Positions 17,780 to 27,593 of a DNA stretch of 64,000 nucleotides are shown here, piece after piece. The notes beneath the pieces were generated by a model. That model had not been told where the DNA came from. It saw only the letters and a list, made by a program, of their open reading frames with translations, and ran no database searches. This stretch comes from Halopelagius longus. GTDB lineage: Archaea; Halobacteriota; Halobacteria; Halobacteriales; Haloferacaceae. Numbering within the stretch: position 1 is the stretch's first letter; every line of letters starts with the position of its first letter. The position numbers were made by a program, and so were the translations under genes. The stretch spans positions 992,001 through 1,056,000 of the forward strand of contig NZ_FNKQ01000001.1 of assembly GCF_900100875.1 (NCBI RefSeq), read 5' to 3'.

Positions 17780-18931
17780 ATGAGTTTTTATTTCGAGGAG
17801 AAAATTTTCGACGACCTCCCGAGCAATAAGGAGCAAATGGTTGGGTATATTGAGAAGCTGTATAGGTTCATTGAGGAGGGACACTTTAACGAAAGCAGTC
17901 CCGAATTTATCTACTATCTCTCTGTTCCTACTGCTGGCGTGTCCGTGAATCTAATACAATCTAACGAAATGAACACAAATATTAAAGAGGAAAATATCCG
18001 TTATGCCGCGTTCATCTCACTTACTGTCAACCAGGCTGCACAAGTAGGTAAATGGGAAAGTTACAACGAATACAAACACCAGTTTGAGGAACGAGACCTA
18101 TTTCCGTACTTCGAATGTTGGTACCATCTCGAAACTCGGTTTGGAAATAGTGTGGAAGAGAACATCTCAACGTCAATCCTTCAGGGCGTTGAGGCCATTA
18201 AGCGCTGTTCAGACAATTTCTATGTCCTCTACCAATTTGCGGAAGCAGTTCGGATAGGGATTGAAGAGATTGACGACTGGCAGGTAATCAGGGACGGAAC
18301 ATCATTAGAGAAAAGGGAGTTACTCAAGCGAGCAGTAGATGAGATTACACACGCTATCAAACTCTATCCAACTAAGTCATCTGTTCCCGACGATGATGAA
18401 CCGCCCGATAACCGTTCACCGTATGTCTCAGTTAGTATGTGTTATTCAGTATTAGCACAACTCAGAGCATTCAAGAGTGATTTCTCTGCTGCAAACGAAG
18501 CCTTAGTACGTGCAAGAGAGACCTACGCTGAAGCCTGGGCGCTGATGGATGCCGAAAAACTACGACATATATCTCTTAAAGTAGATTCCTTACAGATAGA
18601 ACATGATGTTGACGACGCAACTTCTCAGATTGATGAAGTTCAGAAGGATTTAGAACAAACCGTAAACCGATTCCGGTCAGATATAATCCAATATATTGCG
18701 TTCTTTGCTGGAGTAATTTCTATTGCTGTCGTCTCTGCTCAGACCTCTCAGGCAGCGACCTCATTTCAAGTAGCAGCAAAGTTAATATTGGTGTTCTCAG
18801 GCGGTCTGATGGTCGCTTTCAGCGCTTTCGGTCTCCTTCTCCCTTACAGATTGGACCAAGACTACCTCTGTAGGTTCCTGGGCTTGATTGTCCTTGGTGG
18901 GTTACTTATTGGGACCGGAGTTCTATTGTAA
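17780..18931 (+). CDS. Helical-repeat (TPR-like) protein with three C-terminal membrane helices
   Basis: A 383-aa protein. Residues 1-265 are alpha-helical, with an arrangement like TPR or other helical repeats (YVSVSMCYSVLAQLRAFKSD, then FSAANEALVRARETYAEAW). A short coiled-coil-like stretch (265-300, with TSQIDEVQKDLEQTVNRF) leads into three hydrophobic helices at about 302-320, 332-356 and 363-383, the last at the extreme C terminus. The gene is AT-rich and uses codons unlike the chromosome. A cytosolic sensing part tethered to a membrane part is a frequent layout in defence effectors, but no known family was recognised, so this is inference. It is the last gene of the island. Confidence 0.75.
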   Translation: MSFYFEEKIFDDLPSNKEQMVGYIEKLYRFIEEGHFNESSPEFIYYLSVPTAGVSVNLIQSNEMNTNIKEENIRYAAFISLTVNQAAQVGKWESYNEYKHQFEERDLFPYFECWYHLETRFGNSVEENISTSILQGVEAIKRCSDNFYVLYQFAEAVRIGIEEIDDWQVIRDGTSLEKRELLKRAVDEITHAIKLYPTKSSVPDDDEPPDNRSPYVSVSMCYSVLAQLRAFKSDFSAANEALVRARETYAEAWALMDAEKLRHISLKVDSLQIEHDVDDATSQIDEVQKDLEQTVNRFRSDIIQYIAFFAGVISIAVVSAQTSQAATSFQVAAKLILVFSGGLMVAFSAFGLLLPYRLDQDYLCRFLGLIVLGGLLIGTGVLL

Positions 18932-19146
18932 TAGTCTCCCGGGATATAATCCTCTCGACCCCCATTGATTACCTGGTGTAGTTTCCAAATAGATGAGAAT
19001 CAAAATACAGACAGAGGAATACCCAACCTTGTATGAGCCTTACTTGGCTATTAACCGAACAACCGGGTTTTATATATATATTCAACTATTAGAGTGTAGT
19101 GTCCACGTCTGAAACAAACCCGATTTCGGGTGTTTGGTGGTACTCA

Positions 19147-19162
19147 ACGCGCCTTGGCGCGT
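19147..19162. promoter_or_regulatory. Perfect 7-bp palindrome abutting attR
   Basis: ACGCGCC-TT-GGCGCGT ends exactly one base before the att core starts. It may be an integrase or excision-factor arm site; no copy is seen next to attL. Confidence 0.45.
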
Positions 19163-19219
<57 letters not shown>

Positions 19220-19291
19220 TTCTCTCGAAACAAACTCCCGAGCAGCGCGTCTCGTCGCGCTGCGACGGCTGTGTGGAGTGGATGCGCAACA

Positions 19292-19352
19292 GGGGATTCG
19301 AATCAGCGAACAGATCTCTGATTTGCGAGTGAGGTTCGAATCCCCTACCGAC
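19292..19352. repeat. Degenerate tRNA T-arm/3'-end-like sequence with an inverted copy
   Basis: TTCGAATCCCCTACCGA at 19335-19351 resembles the TTCAAATCCCCTACCGA end of attR. An 11-bp inverted copy, GGGGATTCGAA, lies at about 19292-19302, and AATCAG/CTGATT is nested inside. It may be the scar of an older integration at the same tRNA. Confidence 0.5.
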
Positions 19353-19396
19353 GGCCGCACTCGTTTTTGGCCTGCCCTGCGACGTGTTACGGTACC

Positions 19397-19942
19397 GTGG
19401 TCGACGTACTGGGACACGTGGCGATGGGCCTCCTGTGGGCGGTTCCGGCGTGGGCGTTCTCGGGGAGGCGGCTCAGTCTCGCGTTCGTCGGTACCGTCCT
19501 GCTGACGGTGATGGTTCCGGACATCGACCTCTATCTCCCCGGCGTCGTCCACCACGGCCTCACGCACACCGTGCTGTTCGTCGCGATAGTCGCCCTCCTC
19601 GGAGGTGCAGTCCTCGCGCCCCTCGCGGGGCCGACGCTCCGGCGGTGGTGGCGGCGACGGGAGGGCGGAGTGCCGTCGTCGACGACGCTGTACCTGTTCG
19701 TCGCGGGCGGCCTCCTCCTCGGGGGTCTGAGCCACCTGTTCATCGACATGCTGTCGGCGGGGTCCGGCGGAAACCCGCCGTTAGAACCGCTCTGGCCGTT
19801 CGTCGTTCGGTCCATCTCCATCGACTTCATCTACTACAGCGCGTTCGTCTGGAACGGCGGCCTCCTCGCGGCGGCCCTCGCGATACATCTCGTCCTCTAC
19901 GCGTTCGATACGGCCGACACCGAACGTCCGAAGCGAACGTGA
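19397..19942 (+). CDS. YdjM/YbcI-type membrane-bound metal-dependent hydrolase (DUF457)
   Basis: A 181-aa integral membrane protein and first chromosomal gene after the island. It has 4-5 hydrophobic helices with conserved polar sites: DVLGHVAMG near the start, MVPDIDLYLPG, VVHHGLTHTVLF and GLSHLFIDML. The His/Asp clusters match the LexA-binding, inner-membrane metal-dependent hydrolase family. GTG 19397 is preferred because it places DVLGH at residues 2-6, as in homologues. The physiological substrate is unknown. Confidence 0.8.
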   Translation: MVDVLGHVAMGLLWAVPAWAFSGRRLSLAFVGTVLLTVMVPDIDLYLPGVVHHGLTHTVLFVAIVALLGGAVLAPLAGPTLRRWWRRREGGVPSSTTLYLFVAGGLLLGGLSHLFIDMLSAGSGGNPPLEPLWPFVVRSISIDFIYYSAFVWNGGLLAAALAIHLVLYAFDTADTERPKRT

Positions 19943-20120
19943 CGCCGACACGGCCGGCGAGTCCGGGCCGTCGGAGATTCCGCGGAACGCGGCGCGGGGC
20001 GTCCGGTTACGTTCACGGCAACCTACACGAATATACAAGGGTATCCCTTCGACGGTGACGGGAGGGAAACTTCCGGCTCCGAACGAGTTTGCGAGCTCGG
20101 CGGGTGACGGTTTAGGGGAT

Positions 20121-20130
20121 GGTTTATATC
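20121..20130 (+). promoter_or_regulatory. TATA box upstream of the DUF7344-like gene
   Basis: GGTTTATATC predicts transcription from about 20152, which decides the start of the following gene in favour of the GTG at 20173. Confidence 0.5.
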
Positions 20131-20172
20131 AACCGCCAAAATATGTACACTCACATTGAGGGGAGGGAAGAT

Positions 20173-20805
20173 GTGCTAGAGACCGAGCGGTTGTTTACGC
20201 ACGTAGCCGGCGACGAGCGTCTGACGAAAGACGACATCTTCTCGATGCTGAGCAATCGCAGGCGTCGCCTCGTCCTCCACCACCTCCACCGCCAGTCCGG
20301 GACCGCATCGGTTCGAGAACTCTCCCAGCAGGTCGCCGCCTGGGAGAACGGCGTCCCGACGGAGGAGTTGACGTACAAGCAGCGAAAGCGAGTGTACACG
20401 TCGCTTCACCAGACGCACCTCCCGAAACTCGACGACACCGGCGTCGTCGTCTACGACCGAGACAGGGGGACGGTCGAACTGACCGAACGGGCGAGCCAGT
20501 TGGAACCGTACCTCCACATCCAGAGCGAACCCACCGAGTCGTGGTCCGTCTACTACCTCGCGCTGGCGGGTCTCTCGGCGCTCGTCGTCACCTTCGCGTG
20601 GGCCGGGCTCTTCCCGTTCCCGATGCTCCCCGACATCGTCTACGCCGCCCTCGTGACTCTCGTCTTCGCCGCGTCGGCGGCGGTTCACACGTATCAGGTC
20701 CGAGCGGCCACGGTGGACCCCGACTCCGCGCCGCCCGACTCCGCCCGCCCGAATCCGAATCCGCTCGACGAAACCGTCACCGACGGCGGCGAGGGCGACG
20801 ACTGA
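20173..20805 (+). CDS. DUF7344-like winged-helix membrane protein
   Basis: A 210-aa protein of a haloarchaeal family with an N-terminal winged helix (LTKDDIFSMLSNRRRRLVLHH, ending SLHQTHLPKLDDTGVVVYD) and a C-terminal pair of membrane helices (VYYLALAGLSALVVTFAWAG and VYAALVTLVFAASAAV). It is probably a membrane-tethered transcription factor or sensor. Start: a TATA box at 20121-20130 puts transcription near 20152, and GGGAGG precedes the GTG at 20173; ATGs at 20119 and 20143 are in frame but lie on or before that point. It has a paralogue at 21324-21887. Confidence 0.8.
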   Translation: MLETERLFTHVAGDERLTKDDIFSMLSNRRRRLVLHHLHRQSGTASVRELSQQVAAWENGVPTEELTYKQRKRVYTSLHQTHLPKLDDTGVVVYDRDRGTVELTERASQLEPYLHIQSEPTESWSVYYLALAGLSALVVTFAWAGLFPFPMLPDIVYAALVTLVFAASAAVHTYQVRAATVDPDSAPPDSARPNPNPLDETVTDGGEGDD

Positions 20806-20846
20806 TCGGCGACACGTTCAAGAGCGTTCGCCGCGCCGTCGAAGGT

Positions 20847-21296
20847 ATGGCCACACGTCGGACGCGGGCCGTCCTCGCGGGTGCGACGACCGTCGCCGCC
20901 GTCGCCACCGCCGGCAGCCTCTACTTCAGTCTCGGACTCGGTTTAGTGCCCTGCGAACTCTGTTGGTACCAGCGAATTTTGATGTACCCCCTCGTCGTCG
21001 TCCTCGGCGTCGCCGCCGTCGAACGGCGCGCGGAGGTGTACCGAACCGTGCTCCCGTTGTCGGGACTCGGCGCCGTCGTCGCCGCGTACCACGTCTACCT
21101 CCAAGTCGCGCCCGGCGGCGGGACGTGTTCGCTCGGCGGCGGGTGCGCGTCGATTCAGTACACGATGCTCGGCGGACTGCTCACGATTCCGCGCCTCTCG
21201 CTCGTGGCGTTCGTCCTGATAACGGGACTGACGGCGACGCTCGCGTTCGCCCGCGAGGACGCGTGGGCGGCGAACGCCCGGCGAAGCATCTCGTAA
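20847..21296 (+). CDS. dsbB: Disulfide bond formation protein B
   Basis: A 149-aa four-helix membrane oxidase that re-oxidises DsbA-type thioredoxins using quinone. Both reactive Cys pairs are present: CELC at 36-39 in VPCELCWYQRI, a strong family signature, and Cys 94 and Cys 100 in GTCSLGGGCASIQ. The length is typical of the short DsbB/BdbC type. The gene begins 41 bp after the DUF7344-like gene and may share its transcript. Confidence 0.93.
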   Translation: MATRRTRAVLAGATTVAAVATAGSLYFSLGLGLVPCELCWYQRILMYPLVVVLGVAAVERRAEVYRTVLPLSGLGAVVAAYHVYLQVAPGGGTCSLGGGCASIQYTMLGGLLTIPRLSLVAFVLITGLTATLAFAREDAWAANARRSIS

Positions 21297-21323
21297 CGAC
21301 GAAAGCCGGCGCCGTCGCGACGC

Positions 21324-21887
21324 TCACTCCCGGAGTCGGTGGAGGACCGAACTCCGCTGGTCGAGCAGTTGGTACGTCGCCGAGCAGACGACGAGAACGA
21401 GAAACGCGGTGGCGACGAGCGTCGGGTCGAGTGCGGCCAGCGTCGGAACGCCGACGGCCTGCCCGAGCACCGACAGGAGGCCGAGGACGCCGACGCCGAG
21501 GTAGTACTCCGCCCACGAGATGGCGTACTTCGGGACGACTTCCATGTAGACGGCGACTTCGTCCGCGCCGTCGGCGATGGCGACTCGCTTCTCGTCGTCG
21601 TCGTACCTGACGATACCCAGTTCGTCGAGTTTCGGCAGGTGCGTCTGGTGGAGCGACACGTAGACGCTCTGTCGGATGTTGCGGGGCGGCGGCGACTCGC
21701 CGGACTCGATGCTCGCTATCCACTCCGCTAAGTCGGCGACGGTTTCCTCGCCGCTCTCGTCGCGGAGACGTTCGATGACCAGCCTGCGCCGGTCGTTCCT
21801 GAGAACGTCGTGTATCTCCGTCTCGGCGAGCGTTTCTCCGTCACCGTCGTCTGCCGACCCCCTCGACTCGGCCCCACCCGCAGACAT
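21324..21887 (-). CDS. DUF7344-like winged-helix membrane protein (paralogue)
   Basis: A 187-aa protein of the same family as the one at 20173: wHTH core EIHDVLRNDRRRLVIERL, recognition part SLHQTHLPKLDELGIVRYDD, then two membrane helices (YYLGVGVLGLLSVLGQAVG and LVATAFLVLVVCSATYQLL). It converges on dsbB with a 27-bp gap. An AT-rich stretch upstream at 21910-21925 may be its promoter. Targets are unknown. Confidence 0.82.
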   Translation of the reverse strand: MSAGGAESRGSADDGDGETLAETEIHDVLRNDRRRLVIERLRDESGEETVADLAEWIASIESGESPPPRNIRQSVYVSLHQTHLPKLDELGIVRYDDDEKRVAIADGADEVAVYMEVVPKYAISWAEYYLGVGVLGLLSVLGQAVGVPTLAALDPTLVATAFLVLVVCSATYQLLDQRSSVLHRLRE

Positions 21888-21984
21888 GTTCGTCTCAGAC
21901 TCTCGGCTCAGGGGTTAATAATGTATCCGATGGAGACATTCAGCAGAATAGACTGACGTTCGACGGGAGAGACGGGGTGGCCGA

Positions 21985-23997
21985 CTACGACTGCCACTCG
22001 TCGGGCTTGGTGTCGTAGTCGATGTCGGTCGCTTGGATGCGCTCTTCGAGTTCCGGGTCGAGGTCGTACGTCTCGAACGCCGACCCGTCGTACCGGATGC
22101 GCTTTCCGACCTCCTTGGGCACGGGTTCGCGGTTGCGGCGGCGGGCGACTTCCACCTCGTGTTCGTCGAACTCCTTGACGATGGTCATGAGGTTGACCGG
22201 TCGGCCCCAGATGTCGTAGAGGCGTTCGAGGACGCCCTTCGCCTCCTTGACGTCCAGCATGATACCGTTGTACTGGTGGCCCAACAACAGCTCGTTTCGG
22301 TTGTGGAAGTTGCCGTCGTAGACGGCGATAGTCGGCTTTCCGAAGTTCGTGAACTGCAAGAGCAGTTTCTTCTTGACGTCCTCGTAGTCCACGCTGGCGA
22401 CGCGGAACTGGTCGGTCGAGCGCGTGAACTCGTAGGTGAAGTAGTTGTTGTCGGTGACGAACTCCTGCGTGAGGAACGCGTCGAGGAACGTCACGTCGTT
22501 GTGGCTCTCGCGAATCTCGCGCATCCGGTCCCACCCGGCGGCGTAGTCCACGTCGGCGAGGGCCTCCTCGACGGTGTCGTACTGCTCGTCGTCGAACATG
22601 TACCGCGACAGCTGTTCGAGCTCCGACCGGCGGATGCGGCGGAGGAAGCCGCGGTTCTGCGGCTTCACGAGCGAGAAGTGCCGCTCCGCCAGCCCCTCGT
22701 ACGTCAGCACCTTCCAGGGGTACGACTCGACGTCCACGTCACCGTCCTCCGAGAGGGCGGCGTCGAGCGCCGACCAGTCGATGCGCGGGTCGTCCTCGTC
22801 GAGTTCGGCGAGTTCGTCCAGCGTCTCCGGGCGGACGGCGTCGATGGCGGGGTTCGGCTGGATGAGCTCTTGGACCTCATCGAAGTCGATGACCTCGTGG
22901 AAGTTCCGCCACGTGACGCCCTTCACGCGGAGCAGTTTGTCGGCCACCTCCGCGCGGTTCGTCGTGTTCTCGATGTACTCCCACAGCTCCTTCCCGAGCT
23001 TGTAGGGGTTGAGTCCGGGCGACCCGAGAACGCGGGCCTGGTGGTCGGCGTACGTGATGAACTCGTCCGTGCCGGCGAACTGCTCTTCGCCCATCATGAG
23101 CGACTCCCAGTAGGCGGCCCAGCCCTCGTTCATCACCTTCGTCATCTTCTGGGCGGCGAAGTAGTACGCCTCCGTGCGGAGCATGTCCAACACGTCCTTC
23201 TGCCACGGTTCCATCTCGACCGCTTTGCCCTCCTCCTCGTCGTAGCGCATGCCGTGTTGGCGGACGAACGCCAGCACGTCCTTGCGCGGTTCGTCGAGCT
23301 TTGCGGCCTCGGCTTCGGCCTCGGCGAAGTCGTCCAACCACTCTTCGTCGAACACCTGTCGGCGCACGTCCGAGGAGATGTCCATGTCGTCGAGGCGCTT
23401 CCGGAGGTCCTCGGGTTGGACGCGTTCGCGCCCTTCCACGGCGTCTGCGAGGGTCCGGTGTTGGTCGATGGTGTCCTCGAGACAGAGCGCGGCGTCGATG
23501 AACTTCTCGACCTCCTCGCGGTCTATCTCGGGGTCCTCCATGTACTTCTGGATGGCCTCGCCGTGCCGTTCGAGCATCGCCGCGGCGTCGAGTTCGGTGT
23601 CGCCGACGAACATGCCGAACCACTCGTTGTTGCGGAAGAAGTCGGCGTGCGCCTCGACGTGCGTGATGACCGCCTTCTGGTCGGCCAGCGAGTTCGACTC
23701 CTGCAGGAAGGCGTGACTCGGGTTGTCGTTGTTGACGATTTCGAACGCCTTGCCCATGCCGAACTGGTCCTGCTTGCGCTGGCGGTCGTACGTCATGCCC
23801 CACCGCCAGTGCGGGTAGCGTCGCTGGAACCCGCCGTAGGCGATGAGTTGGTTCATCTCGTCGTGGTCTACGACCCAGTAGTTGACCGGGTACGGTTCCA
23901 ATCCGAGCTTTCGCGCGAGGTTGCCCGCCTCCTCGACGGGTTCCTCCAGCGACTCTGCCTCGCGCCGCGCGGTCAGTCTGAAACGTTTCGTGCTCAT
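21985..23997 (-). CDS. spoVR: SpoVR family protein
   Basis: A 670-aa member of the SpoVR/YcgB family, last gene of the four-gene stress operon. Family signatures include the N-terminal [20 protein letters not shown] and [10 protein letters not shown], the central [20 protein letters not shown], and the C-terminal [19 protein letters not shown]. Biochemical activity is unknown; in E. coli ycgB is co-regulated with yeaG-yeaH. The ATG at 23997 overlaps the yeaH stop in an ATGA junction, so translation is coupled. Confidence 0.92.
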   Translation of the reverse strand: MSTKRFRLTARREAESLEEPVEEAGNLARKLGLEPYPVNYWVVDHDEMNQLIAYGGFQRRYPHWRWGMTYDRQRKQDQFGMGKAFEIVNNDNPSHAFLQESNSLADQKAVITHVEAHADFFRNNEWFGMFVGDTELDAAAMLERHGEAIQKYMEDPEIDREEVEKFIDAALCLEDTIDQHRTLADAVEGRERVQPEDLRKRLDDMDISSDVRRQVFDEEWLDDFAEAEAEAAKLDEPRKDVLAFVRQHGMRYDEEEGKAVEMEPWQKDVLDMLRTEAYYFAAQKMTKVMNEGWAAYWESLMMGEEQFAGTDEFITYADHQARVLGSPGLNPYKLGKELWEYIENTTNRAEVADKLLRVKGVTWRNFHEVIDFDEVQELIQPNPAIDAVRPETLDELAELDEDDPRIDWSALDAALSEDGDVDVESYPWKVLTYEGLAERHFSLVKPQNRGFLRRIRRSELEQLSRYMFDDEQYDTVEEALADVDYAAGWDRMREIRESHNDVTFLDAFLTQEFVTDNNYFTYEFTRSTDQFRVASVDYEDVKKKLLLQFTNFGKPTIAVYDGNFHNRNELLLGHQYNGIMLDVKEAKGVLERLYDIWGRPVNLMTIVKEFDEHEVEVARRRNREPVPKEVGKRIRYDGSAFETYDLDPELEERIQATDIDYDTKPDEWQS

Positions 23998-25316
23998 TCT
24001 TGCTCCGTGCTCAGTATCTCGTATATCGCGTCCATCACGTCCTCCGGCGAGGAGACGTACGAGACGACGACGTTCTCTTGGTCGCTCAACGAGCGCTCGA
24101 CCTCCTCGGCGTGCGTCGCGTTGATGGCGGTGCCGCCGGGTTGCGTCTCGACGTACGCGTGGAGGTTCGCGTCGATCTCCCGCATCCGGGGGATGACGTT
24201 CTCGGTCGTGTCGTTCGAGGAGTTCTCGGAGTCGCCGGCCGCGAAGACGTAGCGGTTCCACTCGCTCCACGGGTACTGCTCGTCGAGAATCTCCTTTGCG
24301 AGGTCGTACGCGCTGGAGATTCGGGTGCCGCCGCCCGAGCGGATGCCGAAGAACTCCTCGCGTTCGACCTCCCACGCGTCGGCGTCGTGGGCGATGTAGA
24401 CGAACTCGGCGTTGTCGTACTTGCCCGTGAGGTACCAGTCCAGCGGCGTGAACGTCCGCTCGACGAGTTCGCGCTTGCGTTCGCGCATCGACCCCGACAC
24501 GTCGCGGATGTTCACCACGACGACGTTCTTCTGCTTCTTTTCGATTATCTCGGGGTGGCGGTAGCGCTCGTCCTCTTGGCGGAAGGGCACGTCGCGGAGC
24601 CCCTCCCGGCGGATGCGCTGGAGCGTCGTCTGGCGGTCGACGTTTTCCTCCATCTCCTCGAAGGAGCTCCACGTGCCGCGTTCGTCCTCGTCGATGTCGT
24701 CCCACTCGTTTTGGACCCACGCGTGGGAGACGAGGATGTTCTGCTCGCGGCACCACCGGTAGACGGACTCGGGCGTCTCGCCTTCGACTTTCATCGCCTC
24801 GCGGACGAACTCGTCGTCGAAGTCCATCGACAGCTTGCGCTTCAACCCCTCCTTGAACAGGCGCTCGAAGTCGAGCGTGCTGTTGGGGCCGGTGCGCGTC
24901 ACGTCGGTGAAGTCGCCCTCTATCTCCTCTATGACCTCCTTGCCCTTCGGTTCGAGATCTAACCCGAGCTCTTCGTCGAGTTGCTCCGCGAACTCCTCGG
25001 GGTCCATCTCGTAGTACTCGTGCTCTGCGCCCTCCTCGCCCGGGTCGCCGTCCTCGTCGCCGTCGCCGTCACCGTCTCCGGGTTGCGGCGGACCGACGGG
25101 TTGGCCGACGTCGGGCGTGTCGCCTTTCCCCTGTCCGACGCCGCCTTGATCGAGGCGGTCGTACTTGAACTCCGGGAGGTCGACGACCTTTATCGGTATC
25201 TGGATGCTCTCGGGTCCCGAACCGCCGAGGTTGCCGTAGCTGATGAACTCTTGGAGGTCTTCGCGGCGTTCCTCGCCGACTTCTCGGAACCGTTCGAGGT
25301 CTTCTCTCAGTCCCAT
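23994..25316 (-). CDS. yeaH: YeaH/YhbH family protein (DUF444, VWA-like)
   Basis: A 440-aa partner of PrkA kinases. It has a Gly/Asp-rich linker ([17 protein letters not shown]), a basic helical middle, and a C-terminal VWA-like domain with the MIDAS-type motif NIRDVSGSM and a later [14 protein letters not shown]. In enterobacteria the orthologue works with the YeaG kinase in the stress response. Its start overlaps the end of the upstream prkA by 10 nt, and its stop overlaps spoVR by 4 nt. Confidence 0.92.
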   Translation of the reverse strand: MGLREDLERFREVGEERREDLQEFISYGNLGGSGPESIQIPIKVVDLPEFKYDRLDQGGVGQGKGDTPDVGQPVGPPQPGDGDGDGDEDGDPGEEGAEHEYYEMDPEEFAEQLDEELGLDLEPKGKEVIEEIEGDFTDVTRTGPNSTLDFERLFKEGLKRKLSMDFDDEFVREAMKVEGETPESVYRWCREQNILVSHAWVQNEWDDIDEDERGTWSSFEEMEENVDRQTTLQRIRREGLRDVPFRQEDERYRHPEIIEKKQKNVVVVNIRDVSGSMRERKRELVERTFTPLDWYLTGKYDNAEFVYIAHDADAWEVEREEFFGIRSGGGTRISSAYDLAKEILDEQYPWSEWNRYVFAAGDSENSSNDTTENVIPRMREIDANLHAYVETQPGGTAINATHAEEVERSLSDQENVVVSYVSSPEDVMDAIYEILSTEQE

Positions 25317-27586
25317 CTGTAACGCACCTCGCGCATGACTGCGCGACTCGTGAGCTCGGCCGACGCCTCGGTGTAGCCGGCGTCGACCATCCGCTCTATC
25401 GTGTCTTCTTTCACCTGTTCGGTCTCCGTGTTCGCCGGCGGGTCGTCCCACTGGGCGGGGTCGAAGTCCTCGAACAGGCGGCGAACGTCGTCCCAGTCGT
25501 GCGATTCGAGCACCGCGCGGATGACCGGAATCTCGGAGAGCTCCACGTCTTGGACGGTGAAGCCCTCGTCGCGGTTCTCCCACGCGTAGCGGTTCAGCGC
25601 CGTGATGACCTTCTCGCGGCGGAACTCCTCGACGGTCGAGGAGGGGGTGTTCCCGGCGTACGCGCTCTCGTCGAACCGCCCGAGGTGTTCCGTCTCGAAC
25701 AGCTTCATGATGAGCGGGTCGGGGTCGACCGGCCCGCGTTCGGTCTCCACCTGTTCGTCGGCCGCCCACGCGTAGACGTGTTCGACGTACTGTTCGACCG
25801 TCTCCTGTTCGACGTTCTTCTCTGCGAGCACCGCGGACAGCACGTCCTCCTCCTGTCTGTCGAGGATGTACTCCTTGACGAGTGCGACGCGGCCCTCGTA
25901 CTCGGCGCGTTCCGCCCGCGAGAACACCGGGGCGTCGTGGAGCCCCTCGGCCATCGCGTCCAACACGTCCTCGGGCATCACCACCGCACTCACGTCGAGG
26001 GTGGGGTGGTGTCTATCCCTGTCGTCGTGCAGGAGGTCGGCGATGATGTCGCGGGTGAACGTCACGGGGATGCCGTGCGTCCCCTCGGCGTCGGAGTCGA
26101 AGTCGAACTCGTCGATTTCGACGCGCGTGTCGCCCTCTTGGATGTAGCCCCTGTCGAACAGCAGCGCCTTGTCCACGATGTCGTACTCGCCGGGCACGTC
26201 CTCGGATTCGAGGCGCGTCACGACACTGTACATCGCCGCGGCCTCGACGGCGTGAGGGGCGAGTTCGCGTCGCCGTATCGACCCCGGCCCCTCGCGCACG
26301 TCGAGGAAGACGGGCTGTTCGATGCGCTCCCGAATCTCCTCTTCGTCCTCGATGTCCCACACCGGCCGCTGGTTCGTCAGTTCGCGGTGGATGAGCTCCG
26401 TCTCCAAAGAGAGGTTCGTCAGGTACCGGAACTCGTGTTTGTCGAGGCGGCGCTTCAGCGCCTTCAGCGGGTCGCGCCCGTTCCTGTCGGCGTACTTGTC
26501 GAGTTCGACGTCCAAGTCCGGGTTCGAGATGATGAGCATCTGGGTGTCGATGTCCATCCCGATTCCCTTGTCGAGCTTCACGTGGCCTTCGTCGGGGACG
26601 TTCAGCAGTTTCTGGAGCAGGTCGGCGTGCTGGGTGGCGTCCTCGACTATCGTCAGGAGGCTGTTGCCCTGCGAGAGGACGCCGTCGTAGCTGAACGCCT
26701 GCGGGTTCTTCCGCCCGCGGGAGTCGAGTTCGCGGAGCATGCTCGGCATCCACGACCCGACCAGTCGCTCCTTGGGCGTGCCGTCGTCCTCCGAGTGGAG
26801 GACGCCGATGCCCTGCCCGACGTCGACGACGTAGTTCTTCACGCGCAGGTGTTGCGGGTCGGTGACCTCGCTGAACAGTTCGCGCTTGCCCGACCGGCGG
26901 TACATCTCCTCGAGGTAGTCGTACGCCTCCCGGCAGAACGGGTCGAGGCTCTCGTTCAAGGACACCGGGATGTGGTCGCCGCCCCGGTCGTTCAAGTCCG
27001 CCAGCAGTTCGCGCTTCACGTCGTCCGGAAACACCGACAGCGGGTGGGACTGCACGGGACTCTCGTACCAGTCGTCCTCGCGTTGCTCGTCGGTGTCGCC
27101 GCCGTAGGAGAGGCCGCGCGTGTCGGAGGAAGCGGTCGCGACGTTCCACTCGACGGTGTAACGTCGGCCGGCCTCCGTCTTCGAGTACTCGCGGAGGCCG
27201 TTGACGAGACAGCGCTTCAGCTCCGACTTCCCCGTCGCCGTGGGACCGTCGAACCAGATTATCTTCTCTCCTTTCCCACGCTCGGCGGCGATGGTCCGCA
27301 GGTCGTCGACGAACCGGTTGAGCACCTCGGTGTTGCCGAGGATGGCGTGTTCGCCGTCGTTGGCGGGGTCGTCGAAGAAGCGGTAGCGCTGTCGCTCCTC
27401 GCCCTCCTCGATGACCGTCCGCGTGCCCTTCGACTCGATGGCCTCGACGAGGTACTTCGAGGCGTGCGAGGCGATGGACGGCTGTTCGAACGCCGCGTCG
27501 ACGTACTCCCCGAGGCTCATCGGCTCCTCGTAGGTGCTGCGGAGGCGTTCGTCCGCCCGACGGATGTAGTTCTTCTTCGGTCCCAT
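25307..27586 (-). CDS. prkA: PrkA family serine protein kinase (second copy)
   Basis: A 759-aa AAA+-like kinase of the PrkA family. The Walker A motif is [14 protein letters not shown] (the first copy has LGPVGSGKSHF). The C-terminal half holds the PrkA C-terminal domain. It is about 70 residues longer than the first copy and quite divergent from it, so the two may act as distinct subunits. ATG at 27586, 7 bp after the first prkA stop; its end overlaps yeaH. Confidence 0.9.
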   Translation of the reverse strand: MGPKKNYIRRADERLRSTYEEPMSLGEYVDAAFEQPSIASHASKYLVEAIESKGTRTVIEEGEERQRYRFFDDPANDGEHAILGNTEVLNRFVDDLRTIAAERGKGEKIIWFDGPTATGKSELKRCLVNGLREYSKTEAGRRYTVEWNVATASSDTRGLSYGGDTDEQREDDWYESPVQSHPLSVFPDDVKRELLADLNDRGGDHIPVSLNESLDPFCREAYDYLEEMYRRSGKRELFSEVTDPQHLRVKNYVVDVGQGIGVLHSEDDGTPKERLVGSWMPSMLRELDSRGRKNPQAFSYDGVLSQGNSLLTIVEDATQHADLLQKLLNVPDEGHVKLDKGIGMDIDTQMLIISNPDLDVELDKYADRNGRDPLKALKRRLDKHEFRYLTNLSLETELIHRELTNQRPVWDIEDEEEIRERIEQPVFLDVREGPGSIRRRELAPHAVEAAAMYSVVTRLESEDVPGEYDIVDKALLFDRGYIQEGDTRVEIDEFDFDSDAEGTHGIPVTFTRDIIADLLHDDRDRHHPTLDVSAVVMPEDVLDAMAEGLHDAPVFSRAERAEYEGRVALVKEYILDRQEEDVLSAVLAEKNVEQETVEQYVEHVYAWAADEQVETERGPVDPDPLIMKLFETEHLGRFDESAYAGNTPSSTVEEFRREKVITALNRYAWENRDEGFTVQDVELSEIPVIRAVLESHDWDDVRRLFEDFDPAQWDDPPANTETEQVKEDTIERMVDAGYTEASAELTSRAVMREVRYRWD

Positions 27587-27593
27587 CAGGATA

